Source of the DNA: G965247475 sp965247475
Lineage (GTDB): Bacteria > Chloroflexota > UBA11872
Assembly (NCBI GenBank): GCA_965247475.1
Contig: OZ252016.1
Span: 310,001-374,000 of the forward strand
Length of the DNA stretch: 64,000 nt
Direction of reading: 5' to 3'
This document shows, piece after piece, positions 18,175-25,935 of the stretch. The notes under the pieces are model-generated. The model saw only the letters and a list, made by a program, of their open reading frames with translations. It did not search any database and was not told the origin of the DNA. The translations under genes were made by a program, and so were the position numbers. Numbering within the stretch: position 1 is the first letter of the stretch; every line of letters begins with the position of its first letter.

Positions 18175-18270
18175 CGGGCGTACAATTAGATATATACCAT
18201 CAGATTAGACTGTTCCTTTAGTAGTTCACTACCTAGCTTTGTCTAGCGGACTATTCTAAGTGTAGGATCG
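18175..18270. other. AT-rich island between convergent genes
   Basis: Roughly 95 bases with far lower GC than the surroundings, lying between the stops of pheA and the DUF951 gene. It contains short dyads such as GTAG-TTCA-CTAC but no convincing terminator with a T run, and no open frame. I cannot assign it. Confidence 0.3.
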
Positions 18271-18309
18271 TCGCTCGGCGACCGGATCCAGGCGCGCACG
18301 AGCGCTCTG

Positions 18310-18543
18310 TCAAGCCTCGGTGGCAGGCGCCTCGATGCGCGCAATGCGTCGCCGGAGCTCGCGCCTGGGCATGAGAATGCGGCGCCCGCAACCCTCGCAT
18401 ACGAGCCCCACATCGGCGCCCACACGGCGCACGCGCCATCGGCGCGACCCGCACGGATGCGGCTTGCGAAGCGACACAATGTCGCCCACGTTGACGGCTA
18501 GGACGGGCCGGTCGGCCGTCGAATTCGACGATTCGGTGGGCAT
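18310..18543 (-). CDS. DUF951 family zinc-binding protein
   Basis: 77 residues. VNVGDIVSLRKPHPCGSRRW, then WRVRRVGADVGLVCEGCGRR and ILMPRREL, is the DUF951 pattern with a lone Cys plus CxxC that probably binds zinc. The family is widespread in Firmicutes and Chloroflexota and is often near translation or DNA-replication genes; its role is unknown. Here it is seven bases downstream of pyrF on the same strand, so it is probably co-transcribed with it. Confidence 0.88.
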   Translation of the reverse strand: MPTESSNSTADRPVLAVNVGDIVSLRKPHPCGSRRWRVRRVGADVGLVCEGCGRRILMPRRELRRRIARIEAPATEA

Positions 18544-18550
18544 CCGGCGG

Positions 18551-19426
18551 CTAACTCGGCGCCTCTGACGTCGTCGTTGACGAGATTGCGGCCTCGACGC
18601 GTTCCCGAGCCCGCCGAACCTCCCGCCGCGCGGCCTCGGCGAAGTCCGCCCCTGACGATGCCCACAGAGCGCTCCGCCCCAGGTTGACCAGTACTCCGGC
18701 CGGCGGGTCGCCGAATCCGTTCGCGACGGACGCTTCCAGATCGCCCCCTTGCGCCCCGACGCCCGGCAGCAGCATCGGCAAGGCGGGCGCCGCGGCTCGC
18801 ACCAGGGTCACGTCGTCCGGATGGGTGGCGCCCACGACCAGCCCCAGATTCCCGTGCACGTCCCAGGCCGCCACGCGCCGCGCCACCTCTACAAAGAGGG
18901 GCTTTCCGCCATCCACGCTCAGCCCCTGGAACTCGTCGGCGCCGGGGTTGCTGCTGCGGGTCCAGACGAAGACGCCGCGGTCGGCGCGATCGATCAGCGG
19001 CAGGATCGCATCCCGACCCCCGTACGCGTTGATCGTTACCGCGTCAGACTGAAGGCCATCGAATATCGTCTCGGCGTATCGCTGAGATGTATTTGAAACG
19101 TCTCCAGCCTTCCAGTCGACGATCGATATGGCCATTTCCGACATATGCGAAACGACGTCCTCCAGCAGGTTCCAGCCTGCGGGACCGAGCGCGGTGTAGA
19201 AGGGGACGTTGGGCTTGAACGCCACCACGTCCTCCGCGCAGACATCGATGACGCACATGAGGAACGCCCGCGCGCCGTCAACCGTGCGCGGGAATTCGTC
19301 CGGTAAACGTGCGAGCTCGACGTCCAGGCCGAGGCAGATCCACGATCGCTTGCGGGCGGCCTCCGCCCACAGTCGGCGGCTGAATGTGTCAGGCCGTCCG
19401 GTCGAATCATCGTCGTGTGGCGTCAC
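18551..19426 (-). CDS. pyrF: Orotidine 5'-phosphate decarboxylase, type 2
   Basis: 291 residues with a GTG start and GAGGAG about nine bases upstream. WICLGLDVELARLP opens the barrel, FKPNVPFYTALG follows, and the catalytic Asp-Lys-Asp array lies in DWKAGDVSNTSQRYA. LLPGVGAQGGDLE is the phosphate-binding loop. The length of about 290 and these variants mark the type 2 (long) class seen in actinobacteria and Chloroflexota. It makes UMP. It is divergent from the LysM gene and precedes the DUF951 gene. Confidence 0.94.
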   Translation of the reverse strand: MTPHDDDSTGRPDTFSRRLWAEAARKRSWICLGLDVELARLPDEFPRTVDGARAFLMCVIDVCAEDVVAFKPNVPFYTALGPAGWNLLEDVVSHMSEMAISIVDWKAGDVSNTSQRYAETIFDGLQSDAVTINAYGGRDAILPLIDRADRGVFVWTRSSNPGADEFQGLSVDGGKPLFVEVARRVAAWDVHGNLGLVVGATHPDDVTLVRAAAPALPMLLPGVGAQGGDLEASVANGFGDPPAGVLVNLGRSALWASSGADFAEAARREVRRARERVEAAISSTTTSEAPS

Positions 19427-19473
19427 GTCGCCCGACTCCTCATCGGGGCATCGCGAGCGGCCCGCGCCCGGGA

Positions 19474-19502
19474 TTGTTGTGTGGCTCGACCAGCACTATA
19501 AT
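19474..19502 (+). promoter_or_regulatory. Promoter of the LysM gene
   Basis: TTGTTG (19474-19479) and TATAAT (19497-19502) with a 17-base spacer, a near-consensus sigma70-type promoter. The coding ATG lies about 45 bases downstream of the expected start. Confidence 0.7.
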
Positions 19503-19554
19503 TGCCGTGCGGCGAATCCGCGTGGCGCGGATTCCGACGCCGAAGGGGGCGGTC

Positions 19555-19788
19555 ATGGGATTTCTGGACTTCTTCCGGCGCGAGCCAAAGACGAGGATCA
19601 GCGGGACCCGCCACACGGTCAAGGTGATGCCCCGGGAGACACTGCGCACCATTGCGGAGCGCGAGTACGGTGATCAAACCAAGTGGGAGATCATCTTCGT
19701 GAAGAACAAGTGGCGGTTCGACGGCGCCGATCCCAACACGATCTACCCGGGGATGGACCTCGATATCCCCGAGATCAAGGGAGACTGA
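19555..19788 (+). CDS. Small LysM domain protein
   Basis: 77 residues from the ATG that follows AAGGGGG. Nearly the whole protein is one LysM-like unit: HTVKVMPRETLRTIAEREYG, then WEIIFVKNKWRFDGADPNTIYPGMDLDIPE. No signal peptide is visible. Small cytoplasmic LysM proteins of this kind are seen in Chloroflexota and actinobacteria; LysM usually binds N-acetylglucosamine polymers, but phage tail and cytoplasmic versions exist. Two tRNA genes on the opposite strand lie immediately downstream. The long frame extending upstream crosses the promoter and is not real. Confidence 0.75.
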   Translation: MGFLDFFRREPKTRISGTRHTVKVMPRETLRTIAEREYGDQTKWEIIFVKNKWRFDGADPNTIYPGMDLDIPEIKGD

Positions 19789-19817
19789 CCGCCCGCCGAC
19801 ACTAGGCGCTGTCGCGG

Positions 19818-19903
19818 TGCCGAAGGTCGGGCTCGAACCGACACGAGGTCTTACCCTCACTGGTTTTTGAGACCAGCGCGTCTACCAATTCCGCCACTTC
19901 GGC
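19818..19903 (-). tRNA. tRNA-Leu (anticodon CAA)
   Basis: 86 bases with a long variable arm. The acceptor GCCGAAG pairs with CTTCGGC. The anticodon stem CTGGT/ACCAG encloses the loop CTCAAAA, giving CAA. The TTCGAGC T-loop is present. CCA is not encoded. Confidence 0.93.
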
Positions 19904-19907
19904 CGGG

Positions 19908-19980
19908 CAGGAGTGGAGGGATTCGAACCCCCGACCTACGGTTTTGGAGACCGTTGCTCTGCCAGCTGAGCTACACTCCT
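19908..19980 (-). tRNA. tRNA-Trp (anticodon CCA)
   Basis: 73 bases. The acceptor AGGAGTG pairs with CACTCCT, discriminator G. The anticodon stem ACGGT/ACCGT with loop CTCCAAA gives CCA. It lies four bases upstream of tRNA-Leu on the same strand, so the two are probably processed from one transcript. Confidence 0.93.
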
Positions 19981-20148
19981 TCGCAGTCCGCCACCGTATC
20001 ACAGCAGTTCTCCAGCCGAGCGGTCCAAGGGCGGACCCGGAACCGTCGGGACTCCCGCCGCGCATAAGCTCTAACATGTGACGGTGGTACTACACATCTG
20101 TTGCTATGGGATTCGCGTATGCTGCTGAGCAATCTCCATAGAGCATAA

Positions 20149-20262
20149 GTCCATTTTCTGAAGTCTGATGCCTGGCTTGCTATATCGAGCTCCCCTTTGC
20201 GGATCATCTTTCGCTTTGAAGAAGATGACGCGCACGACATCGACTTGATCGACTATCACTAG
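20149..20262 (+). pseudogene. Decayed higB toxin remnant
   Basis: Reading in the frame that ends at TAG 20260-20262 gives VHFLKSDAWLAISSS, then PLRIIFRFEEDDAHDIDLIDYH. The final FRFEEDDAHDIDLIDYH is the characteristic HigB end (RxxFRFxDGDAxDVxxxDYH). An in-frame TAA at 20146-20148 and loss of the usual WSIxVSGNWR spacing show that the 5' half is degraded. It stands 15 bases before higA, the standard HigB-HigA order. Confidence 0.65.
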
Positions 20263-20277
20263 CCGGAAGTAAACACC

Positions 20278-20670
20278 ATGGCCATGAAGAAGCCGCCGCA
20301 CCCCGGCCGAGGCATCAAGGAGAACTGCCTGGACCCGCTCGGTCTAAACGTCACCGAAGCGGCGAAGGTGTTGGGCGTGGCTCGTCCCACGCTCTCACGC
20401 GTACTGAATGGCCGCGCGGGCGTTTCACCGGAGAAGGCCATTCGACTGGAGAAGGCGGGGTGGTCCAACGCCGAGTTCTGGCTGCGTCGACAAGCCGCCT
20501 ACGATCTCGTGCAAGCGCGCAGGGGCGAGGACCAGATCGAGGTCGAGCGCTACCAGCCGCGGCCGACGGGTGTGATCGAATCAAGATCGAGCGTGGCCGC
20601 CACGTTCCCAGGTGTCAGCGCGTCCTTGCCCGAGACCCCGCGACGGGGATGCCCGGGTCACACCGGTTAG
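20278..20670 (+). CDS. higA: HigA family addiction-module antitoxin with an extended C-terminus
   Basis: 130 residues. It opens with PPHPGRGIKENCLDPLGLNV, the HigA start (xxHPGexlxexFLexLgl), and has an XRE helix-turn-helix (AAKVLGVARPTLSRVLNGRAGVS) and WSNAEFWLRRQAAYDLVQA. HigA proteins usually end soon after VERYQPR; this frame continues for about 35 more residues of non-conserved sequence, as if the natural stop was lost. HigA neutralises HigB and represses its own promoter. With the toxin gene broken, it may be an orphan regulator or decaying. Confidence 0.82.
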   Translation: MAMKKPPHPGRGIKENCLDPLGLNVTEAAKVLGVARPTLSRVLNGRAGVSPEKAIRLEKAGWSNAEFWLRRQAAYDLVQARRGEDQIEVERYQPRPTGVIESRSSVAATFPGVSASLPETPRRGCPGHTG

Positions 20671-20710
20671 ACGGCGGTGCCCGGCCTTCGATGATGGAGG
20701 GCGTTCCGGG

Positions 20711-20783
20711 CTCCTCGGGCAGGACTCGAACCTGCAACCCTGCGGTTAACAGCCGCACGCTCTACCAATTGAGCTACCGAGGA
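20711..20783 (-). tRNA. tRNA-Asn (anticodon GTT)
   Basis: 73 bases. The acceptor TCCTCGG pairs with CCGAGGA, discriminator G. The anticodon stem TGCGG/CCGCA with loop CTGTTAA gives GTT. D-arm and TTCGAGT T-loop are present. Confidence 0.93.
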
Positions 20784-20869
20784 ACGTGCGCGTCGGCACG
20801 CCGGTCAGAACATCACGGAGCTACCCGGCAGTCGGACCGCGAGATCAGGTTGACGGCGGGCGTGGAGGG

Positions 20870-20977
20870 CTAGGCCGGCTCTTCCGGCTCGGCGCCGCCC
20901 AACAGGCGACGGGCGCCCCTGGCCACCATCGCGAAGATTCCCAGAAGCACAGCAAGGAATCCGAGCTTCTTGAGCAT
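20870..20977 (-). CDS. 35-residue single-span membrane peptide
   Basis: A 35-residue frame, MLKKLGFLAVLLGIFAMVAR, then GARRLLGGAEPEEPA. It has a positively charged start, one hydrophobic span, an arginine patch and an acidic tail, the pattern of small membrane proteins such as the actinobacterial DLW-39 type. AGGT lies close upstream of the ATG. It lies just upstream of tRNA-Asn on the same strand. Function unknown; evidence is compositional only. Confidence 0.45.
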   Translation of the reverse strand: MLKKLGFLAVLLGIFAMVARGARRLLGGAEPEEPA

Positions 20978-21240
20978 GTGACCTGCTCACCCCATATGGG
21001 GCCTGGAATTCAGCCATTTGGACTATAGCAAAGGCAAACTCGGGGGCCGCCGGCGCATCCGGACCCGGTTTCTTCGTGAGCGGCGCGCATCGCGCCGCGG
21101 CGGCGACCGGCGAACCAGGTGTGTCTACGCACGGTGAGGGACAGCTCCTTCGACGGGCTCGGGACAGGCCCTCCGCTCCGCGTCGCCACGACCCTCAGCC
21201 GGTTGCGGCGATTCGGACGTACGGGTGGTGGGAACCGGGG

Positions 21241-22758
21241 CTAGCCCTTGACGACTCCCACGGATCGGAGCCGCGCGACGTTGCGCGACAGGCCGGCGCC
21301 CTCGGTTACGGCGACCACCCCGGCGACATCCTTGTACGCGTCGGACGCCTCCTCGGCGAGCAGTCGCGGATTCTGAACCCGCACGTGAATGCCGCGGCGG
21401 GCGAGCCGCTCCACCAGGTCCACGCCGCGCAGCAGGCGCTTGGCCGCCGAGCGGCTCAGGCGGCGCCCGGCGCCGTGACAGGTCGATCCGAAGGACTCTC
21501 CCATCGCGCCCTCGGTGCCCCGCGCGACGAACGAGTAGCGACCCATGTCGCCCGGGATTAGCACCGGCTGCCCGATGTCGCGATAGGCCGCGGGCACGTC
21601 GGGATGGCCGGGCGGGAAGGCGCGAGTCGCACCCTTGCGGTGCACGCACACGCGGCGAGGCGATCCGTCGACCAGATGCTCTTCCAGCTTGGCGATGTTG
21701 TGGGCGACGTCATACACCAGGCGCATGCCCAGCGCTTCGGCCGTGCGGCCGAAGACGGCGGCGAAGGCCTTGCGGGTCCAGTGGGTGATGCATTGCCGAT
21801 TGGCCCAGGCGAAGTTGGCGCCGCACGCCATGGCGGCGAGGTAGCGGCGTCCTTCGTCGGACGCCAAGGGCGCGCAGGCCAGCTGGCGGTCCGGCAGCGG
21901 GATATCGCGGCTGATGGGGGTGCGGCCGAACTCCTCGAGGTAGTCCTGGCAAATCTGATGCCCGCAGCCGCGTGAGCCGGTGTGAATGAATATCACCACC
22001 TGCCCGAGCCGGTCGATCCCCATGGCCCGCGCCGCCGGCGGGTCGAGCACCTGGTCCACGACCTGCAGCTCGAGGAAGTGATTCCCCGACCCAAGCGTGC
22101 CGAGCTGCACCGCGCCGCGCTGTTTGGCCCTGGTGGAGATCGAAGCCGGGTCCGCGTCGGCGAGAGCGCCGCGCTCCTCCGTGACTTCGAGGTCGGAGTC
22201 CCAGCCATACCCGTGCTCCACGGCCCAGCGGGCGCCGCCGGTGAGGACCGGGTCGAGAGCGTCCGGCGCCAGCTTGATGCGGCCGCGCGACCCCACGCCG
22301 GACGGAACGACTCGAAACAGCTCGTCCAACAGCGGATCGAGGCGGCCGCGCAGCTCGGGTTCGTCGAGTTCCGTACGGATCAGGCGGACGCCGCAGTTGA
22401 TGTCGAACCCAATGCCGCCGGGCGAGACCACGCCGCTGTCGGCGTCCGTGGCGGCGACGCCGCCGACCGGGAACCCGTAACCCCAATGGATGTCGGGCAT
22501 GGCCAGCGAGTGCTGCACGATGCCTGGCAGGCAGGCGACGTTGGCGACCTGTTCGAGGGCCTTGTCGGCGACCAGGTTCGGGAGCAGCTCCTGGGACGAG
22601 AAGACCAGGCCGGGCACGTGCATGCCGGGCTTGTAGCCGGAGGGGATCAGCCAGCGGTGCTCGTCGAGCCGCTCGAGCTGGTCAAGCCGCGGGCCGCCGC
22701 CGGGCGACCCGGCGCCGCCGAACCGGTCGCGCTTTCGTCGTGATCGCTTGCGTGGCAT
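21241..22758 (-). CDS. rtcB: RNA-splicing ligase RtcB
   Basis: 505 residues from ATG 22758; the longer frame runs into the archease gene. Conserved blocks: SPGGIGFDINCGVRLIRT (Asp and Cys manganese ligands), GTLGSGNHFLE, HTGSRGCGH, YDVAHNIAKLE, HRKGATRAFPPG and the CHGAGR segment with the His that forms the GMP adduct. RtcB joins 2',3'-cyclic phosphate or 3'-phosphate and 5'-OH RNA ends using GTP and Mn, for tRNA or rRNA repair. Archease is encoded 11 bases upstream on the same strand, so the pair forms an operon. Eleven bases is too short for a separate promoter. Confidence 0.96.
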   Translation of the reverse strand: MPRKRSRRKRDRFGGAGSPGGGPRLDQLERLDEHRWLIPSGYKPGMHVPGLVFSSQELLPNLVADKALEQVANVACLPGIVQHSLAMPDIHWGYGFPVGGVAATDADSGVVSPGGIGFDINCGVRLIRTELDEPELRGRLDPLLDELFRVVPSGVGSRGRIKLAPDALDPVLTGGARWAVEHGYGWDSDLEVTEERGALADADPASISTRAKQRGAVQLGTLGSGNHFLELQVVDQVLDPPAARAMGIDRLGQVVIFIHTGSRGCGHQICQDYLEEFGRTPISRDIPLPDRQLACAPLASDEGRRYLAAMACGANFAWANRQCITHWTRKAFAAVFGRTAEALGMRLVYDVAHNIAKLEEHLVDGSPRRVCVHRKGATRAFPPGHPDVPAAYRDIGQPVLIPGDMGRYSFVARGTEGAMGESFGSTCHGAGRRLSRSAAKRLLRGVDLVERLARRGIHVRVQNPRLLAEEASDAYKDVAGVVAVTEGAGLSRNVARLRSVGVVKG

Positions 22759-22769
22759 CGGCCTCGAGT

Positions 22770-23210
22770 CTACGCGTCGAGAATGACGCGGATGCGGGCG
22801 CGAGCATCGGAGATCTGAACATCCAGCTCGTGATAGGTAGCGGCTTTGATCGCCGTGCCCAGGCGATGCCGGGCGAGATCGACCGGCTCGCCGTGGCCGA
22901 TCACATCGAGGCGCGAGCCGCCGCGCTCGCACAGGTCGAACGAAGCGAACACGAGGCTCTCGACGTCAAACGCGAACAGCAATTCGTTGAGCCACGCGAC
23001 GACAAGTGCGCCGGGGTCGTCGGCCTGGACGGTCATGCGGTGCTGGTGGTCGGGTCGAATCCGGCCTTCGGGCACGATCAGGGACTGCAAGCCGAGCCCC
23101 GCGGCGGTCAGCGCATCCGCGAACGTGGGGCCCCAGGCTTCGAGGCCGATGTCCGCGGTGTGCTCGAACGTCGCGAAGCCGGACGGTGAGCTCTGTGCTG
23201 CTAGAGGCAT
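22770..23210 (-). CDS. Archease (RtcB-activating protein)
   Basis: 146 residues from ATG 23210. FEHTADIGLEAWGPTFADAL gives the conserved HTADIG motif, and VVAWLNELLFAFDVE and IKAATYHELDVQ are typical of archease. The acidic metal-binding Asp in HTAD and the C-terminal Asp are present. Archease binds metal and helps RtcB turn over. It is directly upstream of rtcB and divergent from moeA. Confidence 0.93.
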   Translation of the reverse strand: MPLAAQSSPSGFATFEHTADIGLEAWGPTFADALTAAGLGLQSLIVPEGRIRPDHQHRMTVQADDPGALVVAWLNELLFAFDVESLVFASFDLCERGGSRLDVIGHGEPVDLARHRLGTAIKAATYHELDVQISDARARIRVILDA

Positions 23211-23333
23211 GCGATCCGACCCGCACCTGACGAGAGGCCGCCGACCGCTCCAGTCTAGGCGCGGACCGCGCGGAAGGCGCCCGACGGCCGCGCGACGACT
23301 AGACTTGGCCGACGGGCGGCAGTCGAGATCGAC

Positions 23334-24620
23334 GTGAGCGACCTTCCAACCTTCATCTCGGTGCACGAGGCGCGGGAGCGGATTCTGGCGAGCGTCTCGG
23401 CTCTGCCCGCGCGGCAAGTGGAATTGTCCGAGGCGCTCGGCTTGGTCGCGGCGGCCGACGTGGCCTCACCAGTCGCGGTGCCGGCGTTCGACAACTCGGC
23501 CTACGACGGATATGCGCTGCAGGCCGCGGACGTGTCGGACGCGGCGGAAGACCGGCCGGTTCGGCTGCGGGTGGTAGGCGAGATCCAGGCGGGTGCCGCC
23601 GGGAGCACGCGGATCGACGCGGGCACTGCCGCGCGCATCATGACGGGCGCGCCGATCCCGCCGGGCGCCGACGCGATCGTGCCGTTCGAGGACACGGATC
23701 GAATCGACTGGGGCCACCTGGGCGACCCGCGCGGCGTCGCCGCCCGCGCCGACGGCGCGGAGGTTGCGGTGCTGGACTCGGCGCCGAGCGGCGCGAACGT
23801 GCGGCGGGCGGGCGGCGATGTTCGGGTAGGCGACGTCGTCGTGGCGGGCGGCCGGGTGATCCACCCGGCGGAGATCGGCGTGCTGGCGTCCGTCGGGGTC
23901 ACAGAGGTCGAGGCGTACCCGCGGGCGACGGTGGCGATCATTCCGACCGGCGACGAAGTGGTTGAGATCGATGCCGAGCTCCGGCCGGGCCAGATCCGCA
24001 ACAGCAACGCATGGGCGCTGGAAGCGCTGGCACGGCGGTACGGTGCGATACCGCGGCGTATGCCGGTGGCGGCGGACACGACCGGGGCGCTGTCGTCGGC
24101 GCTCGACCAGGCCCGGGACGCCGATCTGATCGTCACCATCGGCGGCGTCTCGATGGGCGACTACGACCTGGTGAAGCAGGTGCTGGGCGCGAGCGGCGAT
24201 CTGGGCTTCTGGCAGATCAACATCAAGCCGGGCAAGCCGCTGGCCTTCGGCCACATTGGGCGGACGCCGCTGATCGGGCTGCCGGGCAACCCGGTCTCCA
24301 GCATGGTCGGGTTCGAGCTGTTCGTGCAGCCGGCGCTCTTCAAGCTGATGGGCCACACGCGGCTCACGAAGCCCAGCGTGCAGGCGCTGGCCGAGCAGCG
24401 CATGGAAAGCTCGGACGGCAAGCGGACCTACCTGCGCGTGACCGTGCGGCGAAGCGAAGGCGCGCTGGTGTGCGCGCCGGCGGGCGACCAGGGCTCGCAC
24501 CGCCTGACCTCGATGACCGAGGGCAACGGCCTGGCGGACATTCCGGAAGGCGCGGTGATCGAGACCGGCGAGCCGGTGACCGTGCTGGCGCTGGACGAGC
24601 GCGAGCTGCTGTCGATCTGA
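23334..24620 (+). CDS. moeA: Molybdopterin molybdotransferase MoeA
   Basis: 428 residues with a GTG start. Typical blocks: VPAFDNSAYDGYAL, GTAARIMTGAPIPPGADAIV, NVRRAGGDVRVGD, IIPTGDEVVE, TIGGVSMGDYDLVKQVL and KPGKPLAFG, then LIGLPGNPVSSMVGFELFV and the C-terminal GSHRLTSMTEGNGL. MoeA inserts molybdate into adenylylated molybdopterin. moaC is elsewhere in the window (35.7 kb). The last 71 bases of the gene are duplicated 1.4 kb downstream together with the following tRNA-Val. Confidence 0.96.
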   Translation: MSDLPTFISVHEARERILASVSALPARQVELSEALGLVAAADVASPVAVPAFDNSAYDGYALQAADVSDAAEDRPVRLRVVGEIQAGAAGSTRIDAGTAARIMTGAPIPPGADAIVPFEDTDRIDWGHLGDPRGVAARADGAEVAVLDSAPSGANVRRAGGDVRVGDVVVAGGRVIHPAEIGVLASVGVTEVEAYPRATVAIIPTGDEVVEIDAELRPGQIRNSNAWALEALARRYGAIPRRMPVAADTTGALSSALDQARDADLIVTIGGVSMGDYDLVKQVLGASGDLGFWQINIKPGKPLAFGHIGRTPLIGLPGNPVSSMVGFELFVQPALFKLMGHTRLTKPSVQALAEQRMESSDGKRTYLRVTVRRSEGALVCAPAGDQGSHRLTSMTEGNGLADIPEGAVIETGEPVTVLALDERELLSI

Positions 24621-24621
24621 G
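24550..24621 (+). repeat. Direct repeat copy 1 (moeA 3' end)
   Basis: Matches 25927-25998 with two differences. The homology resumes after the MITE-like insert at 24783 and runs through tRNA-Val to about 24899. The repeated unit therefore comprises the moeA tail, the tRNA-Val promoter region and the tRNA. Confidence 0.85.
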
Positions 24622-24782
24622 GATAGTGGGGCCCTTTGATCAGCGCCCCTCCGTCACCCCGGCGGACGCCGGGGTCCAGGGGTCGACCGCTCGGAGTTCG
24701 TCGACGGGCGCCTGGTTGGGCCACGAACCACCAGCCACTGGGTGCCCCAGCCCGGACCAAAGCAACCCACTACCGATCTGAG
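24622..24782. mobile_element. MITE-like insertion with 9-bp target duplication
   Basis: Bases 24622-24773 are absent from the second copy of the duplicated unit. They are flanked by CGATCTGAG on both sides (24613-24621 and 24774-24782), which occurs once in the empty copy near 25990. The ends form an imperfect inverted repeat of about 18 bases, TAGTGGGnnnCTTTGnTC on the left and its complement on the right. The element is about 152 bases, non-coding, with an internal GC-rich hairpin. This is the signature of a non-autonomous element moved in trans. Confidence 0.75.
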
Positions 24783-24823
24783 CGCGGGGAGGCGAATCGC
24801 CGCTGCTAGGATGAGGCTCCCCT

Positions 24824-24900
24824 GGGCGCGTAGCTCAGTTGGTCAGAGCGCGCGGTTCACATCCGCGAGGCCATAGGTTCGAGTCCTATCGCGCCCACCA
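24824..24900 (+). tRNA. tRNA-Val (anticodon CAC), copy 1
   Basis: 77 bases including an encoded CCA. The acceptor GGGCGCG pairs with CGCGCCC; stem CGCGG/CCGCG with loop TTCACAT gives CAC. A TAGGAT box about 17 bases upstream could be its -10. The body is identical to copy 2. Confidence 0.94.
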
Positions 24901-25284
24901 AACTGGACAAAATCAAGAACCTTCATCCGTCAGACACAATAGCAACGGAAAACTCAGGTACTCGTGGCCGGTCGATTTGGGCCCCCTCAAGCTAGGGACG
25001 CCTATGGGCTTTCGATCGCGCACCGGCGCCGCATCGTCGACTCGATGATCGGGTACGCGATCCATGACACTGCCCAGACGGCGGACGAGTTCGAAGTCAC
25101 ACCCGACATGGTCGATCCGATGCCTGACGGCTTTCCAATCATCTGGGGCTGACCTGACTGGCCGGAGCCGCGGCATGGGTATACCGCAATCGTGAAACGC
25201 TGGAGAAGGCAATCATTTAGCCAAGACTGGTGAGATAGTAAGCTGGGTGCGTCAACTCGCGCTCATTTTCGCGTTTCGGTTGGC
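24901..25284. other. Lower-GC insert between tRNA-Val copies, non-genic part
   Basis: Sequence with visibly lower GC than the flanks and no recognised gene. A GTG-initiated 62-codon frame at 24964-25152 encodes a hydrophilic peptide with IVDSMIGYAIHDTAQTADEF; it may be a remnant of a larger gene but I cannot name a family. Upstream of the kinase-like gene there is no clear promoter. Confidence 0.3.
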
Positions 25285-25935
25285 ATGTTCAGAAGGATCG
25301 GCGGAAACGGAGAGTCCGGCGGTATCGTGATGGCGGTAGGCAAGGGAAGAGCCTCAGAAGAGAACGGACCCGGATGGAGCGTGCTCTTGTTAGGCGGGGC
25401 TGCCAACGTGGGCAAGAGCACAACTGCAAGGGACTTGGCGGTGCGTTGTGGCGCTTCCGTCTTGCCGGTCGATGCGATCTGGTACGCTCTGAAGGCTGCT
25501 ACTGACCCTGCAGTCTATCCCGAACTGCACTACTTCGACCCGCCCGATTCGGAATGGAGAAGATTCGGGGCGGAGTATTGGTGCGAGCGTCACATAAGAA
25601 GTGCCGAAGCGATCAGATTGGCGATGGACCCCGTCATCGACTACTACCTATCGGAGCGGTGGTCCGTCATAGTGGAAGGTGCCTGGATCACTCCGGCCGA
25701 CGCCGCACGCTGGTCTCGTCAGTATGAGGGCTTGCGAGCTGTGTTCATCCAGGAGCGAGAAGACCTTCAGGGGTATCTACGTTCAAGGCGGGATCAAACT
25801 ACCGAGCATCGTGGCGAGACATTCTGGCTCATCGGCAACTGGGTGCGCGAACAGGCTTTGGCCAACGGGCTCCCTGTGGTTAACATTCATCCACGTGTTT
25901 CTCTGGCCGAGCGAGTTCTTGCGGCCGCGCGGTGA
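25285..25935 (+). CDS. P-loop kinase-like protein (probable cargo gene)
   Basis: 216 residues; the ATG at position 16 is an alternative start. A Walker A motif GGAANVGKSTTA lies near residues 37-48, followed by DAIWYALKAAT and a long helical part with VIVEGAWITPADAARW. The layout resembles AAA-type small-molecule or 2-phosphoglycerate-kinase-like P-loop kinases, but no substrate can be assigned. Codon use is less GC-biased than its neighbours. The stop falls nine bases inside the second direct repeat, so the last codons come from the repeat junction and the natural C-terminus may have been altered. Confidence 0.6.
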   Translation: MFRRIGGNGESGGIVMAVGKGRASEENGPGWSVLLLGGAANVGKSTTARDLAVRCGASVLPVDAIWYALKAATDPAVYPELHYFDPPDSEWRRFGAEYWCERHIRSAEAIRLAMDPVIDYYLSERWSVIVEGAWITPADAARWSRQYEGLRAVFIQEREDLQGYLRSRRDQTTEHRGETFWLIGNWVREQALANGLPVVNIHPRVSLAERVLAAAR

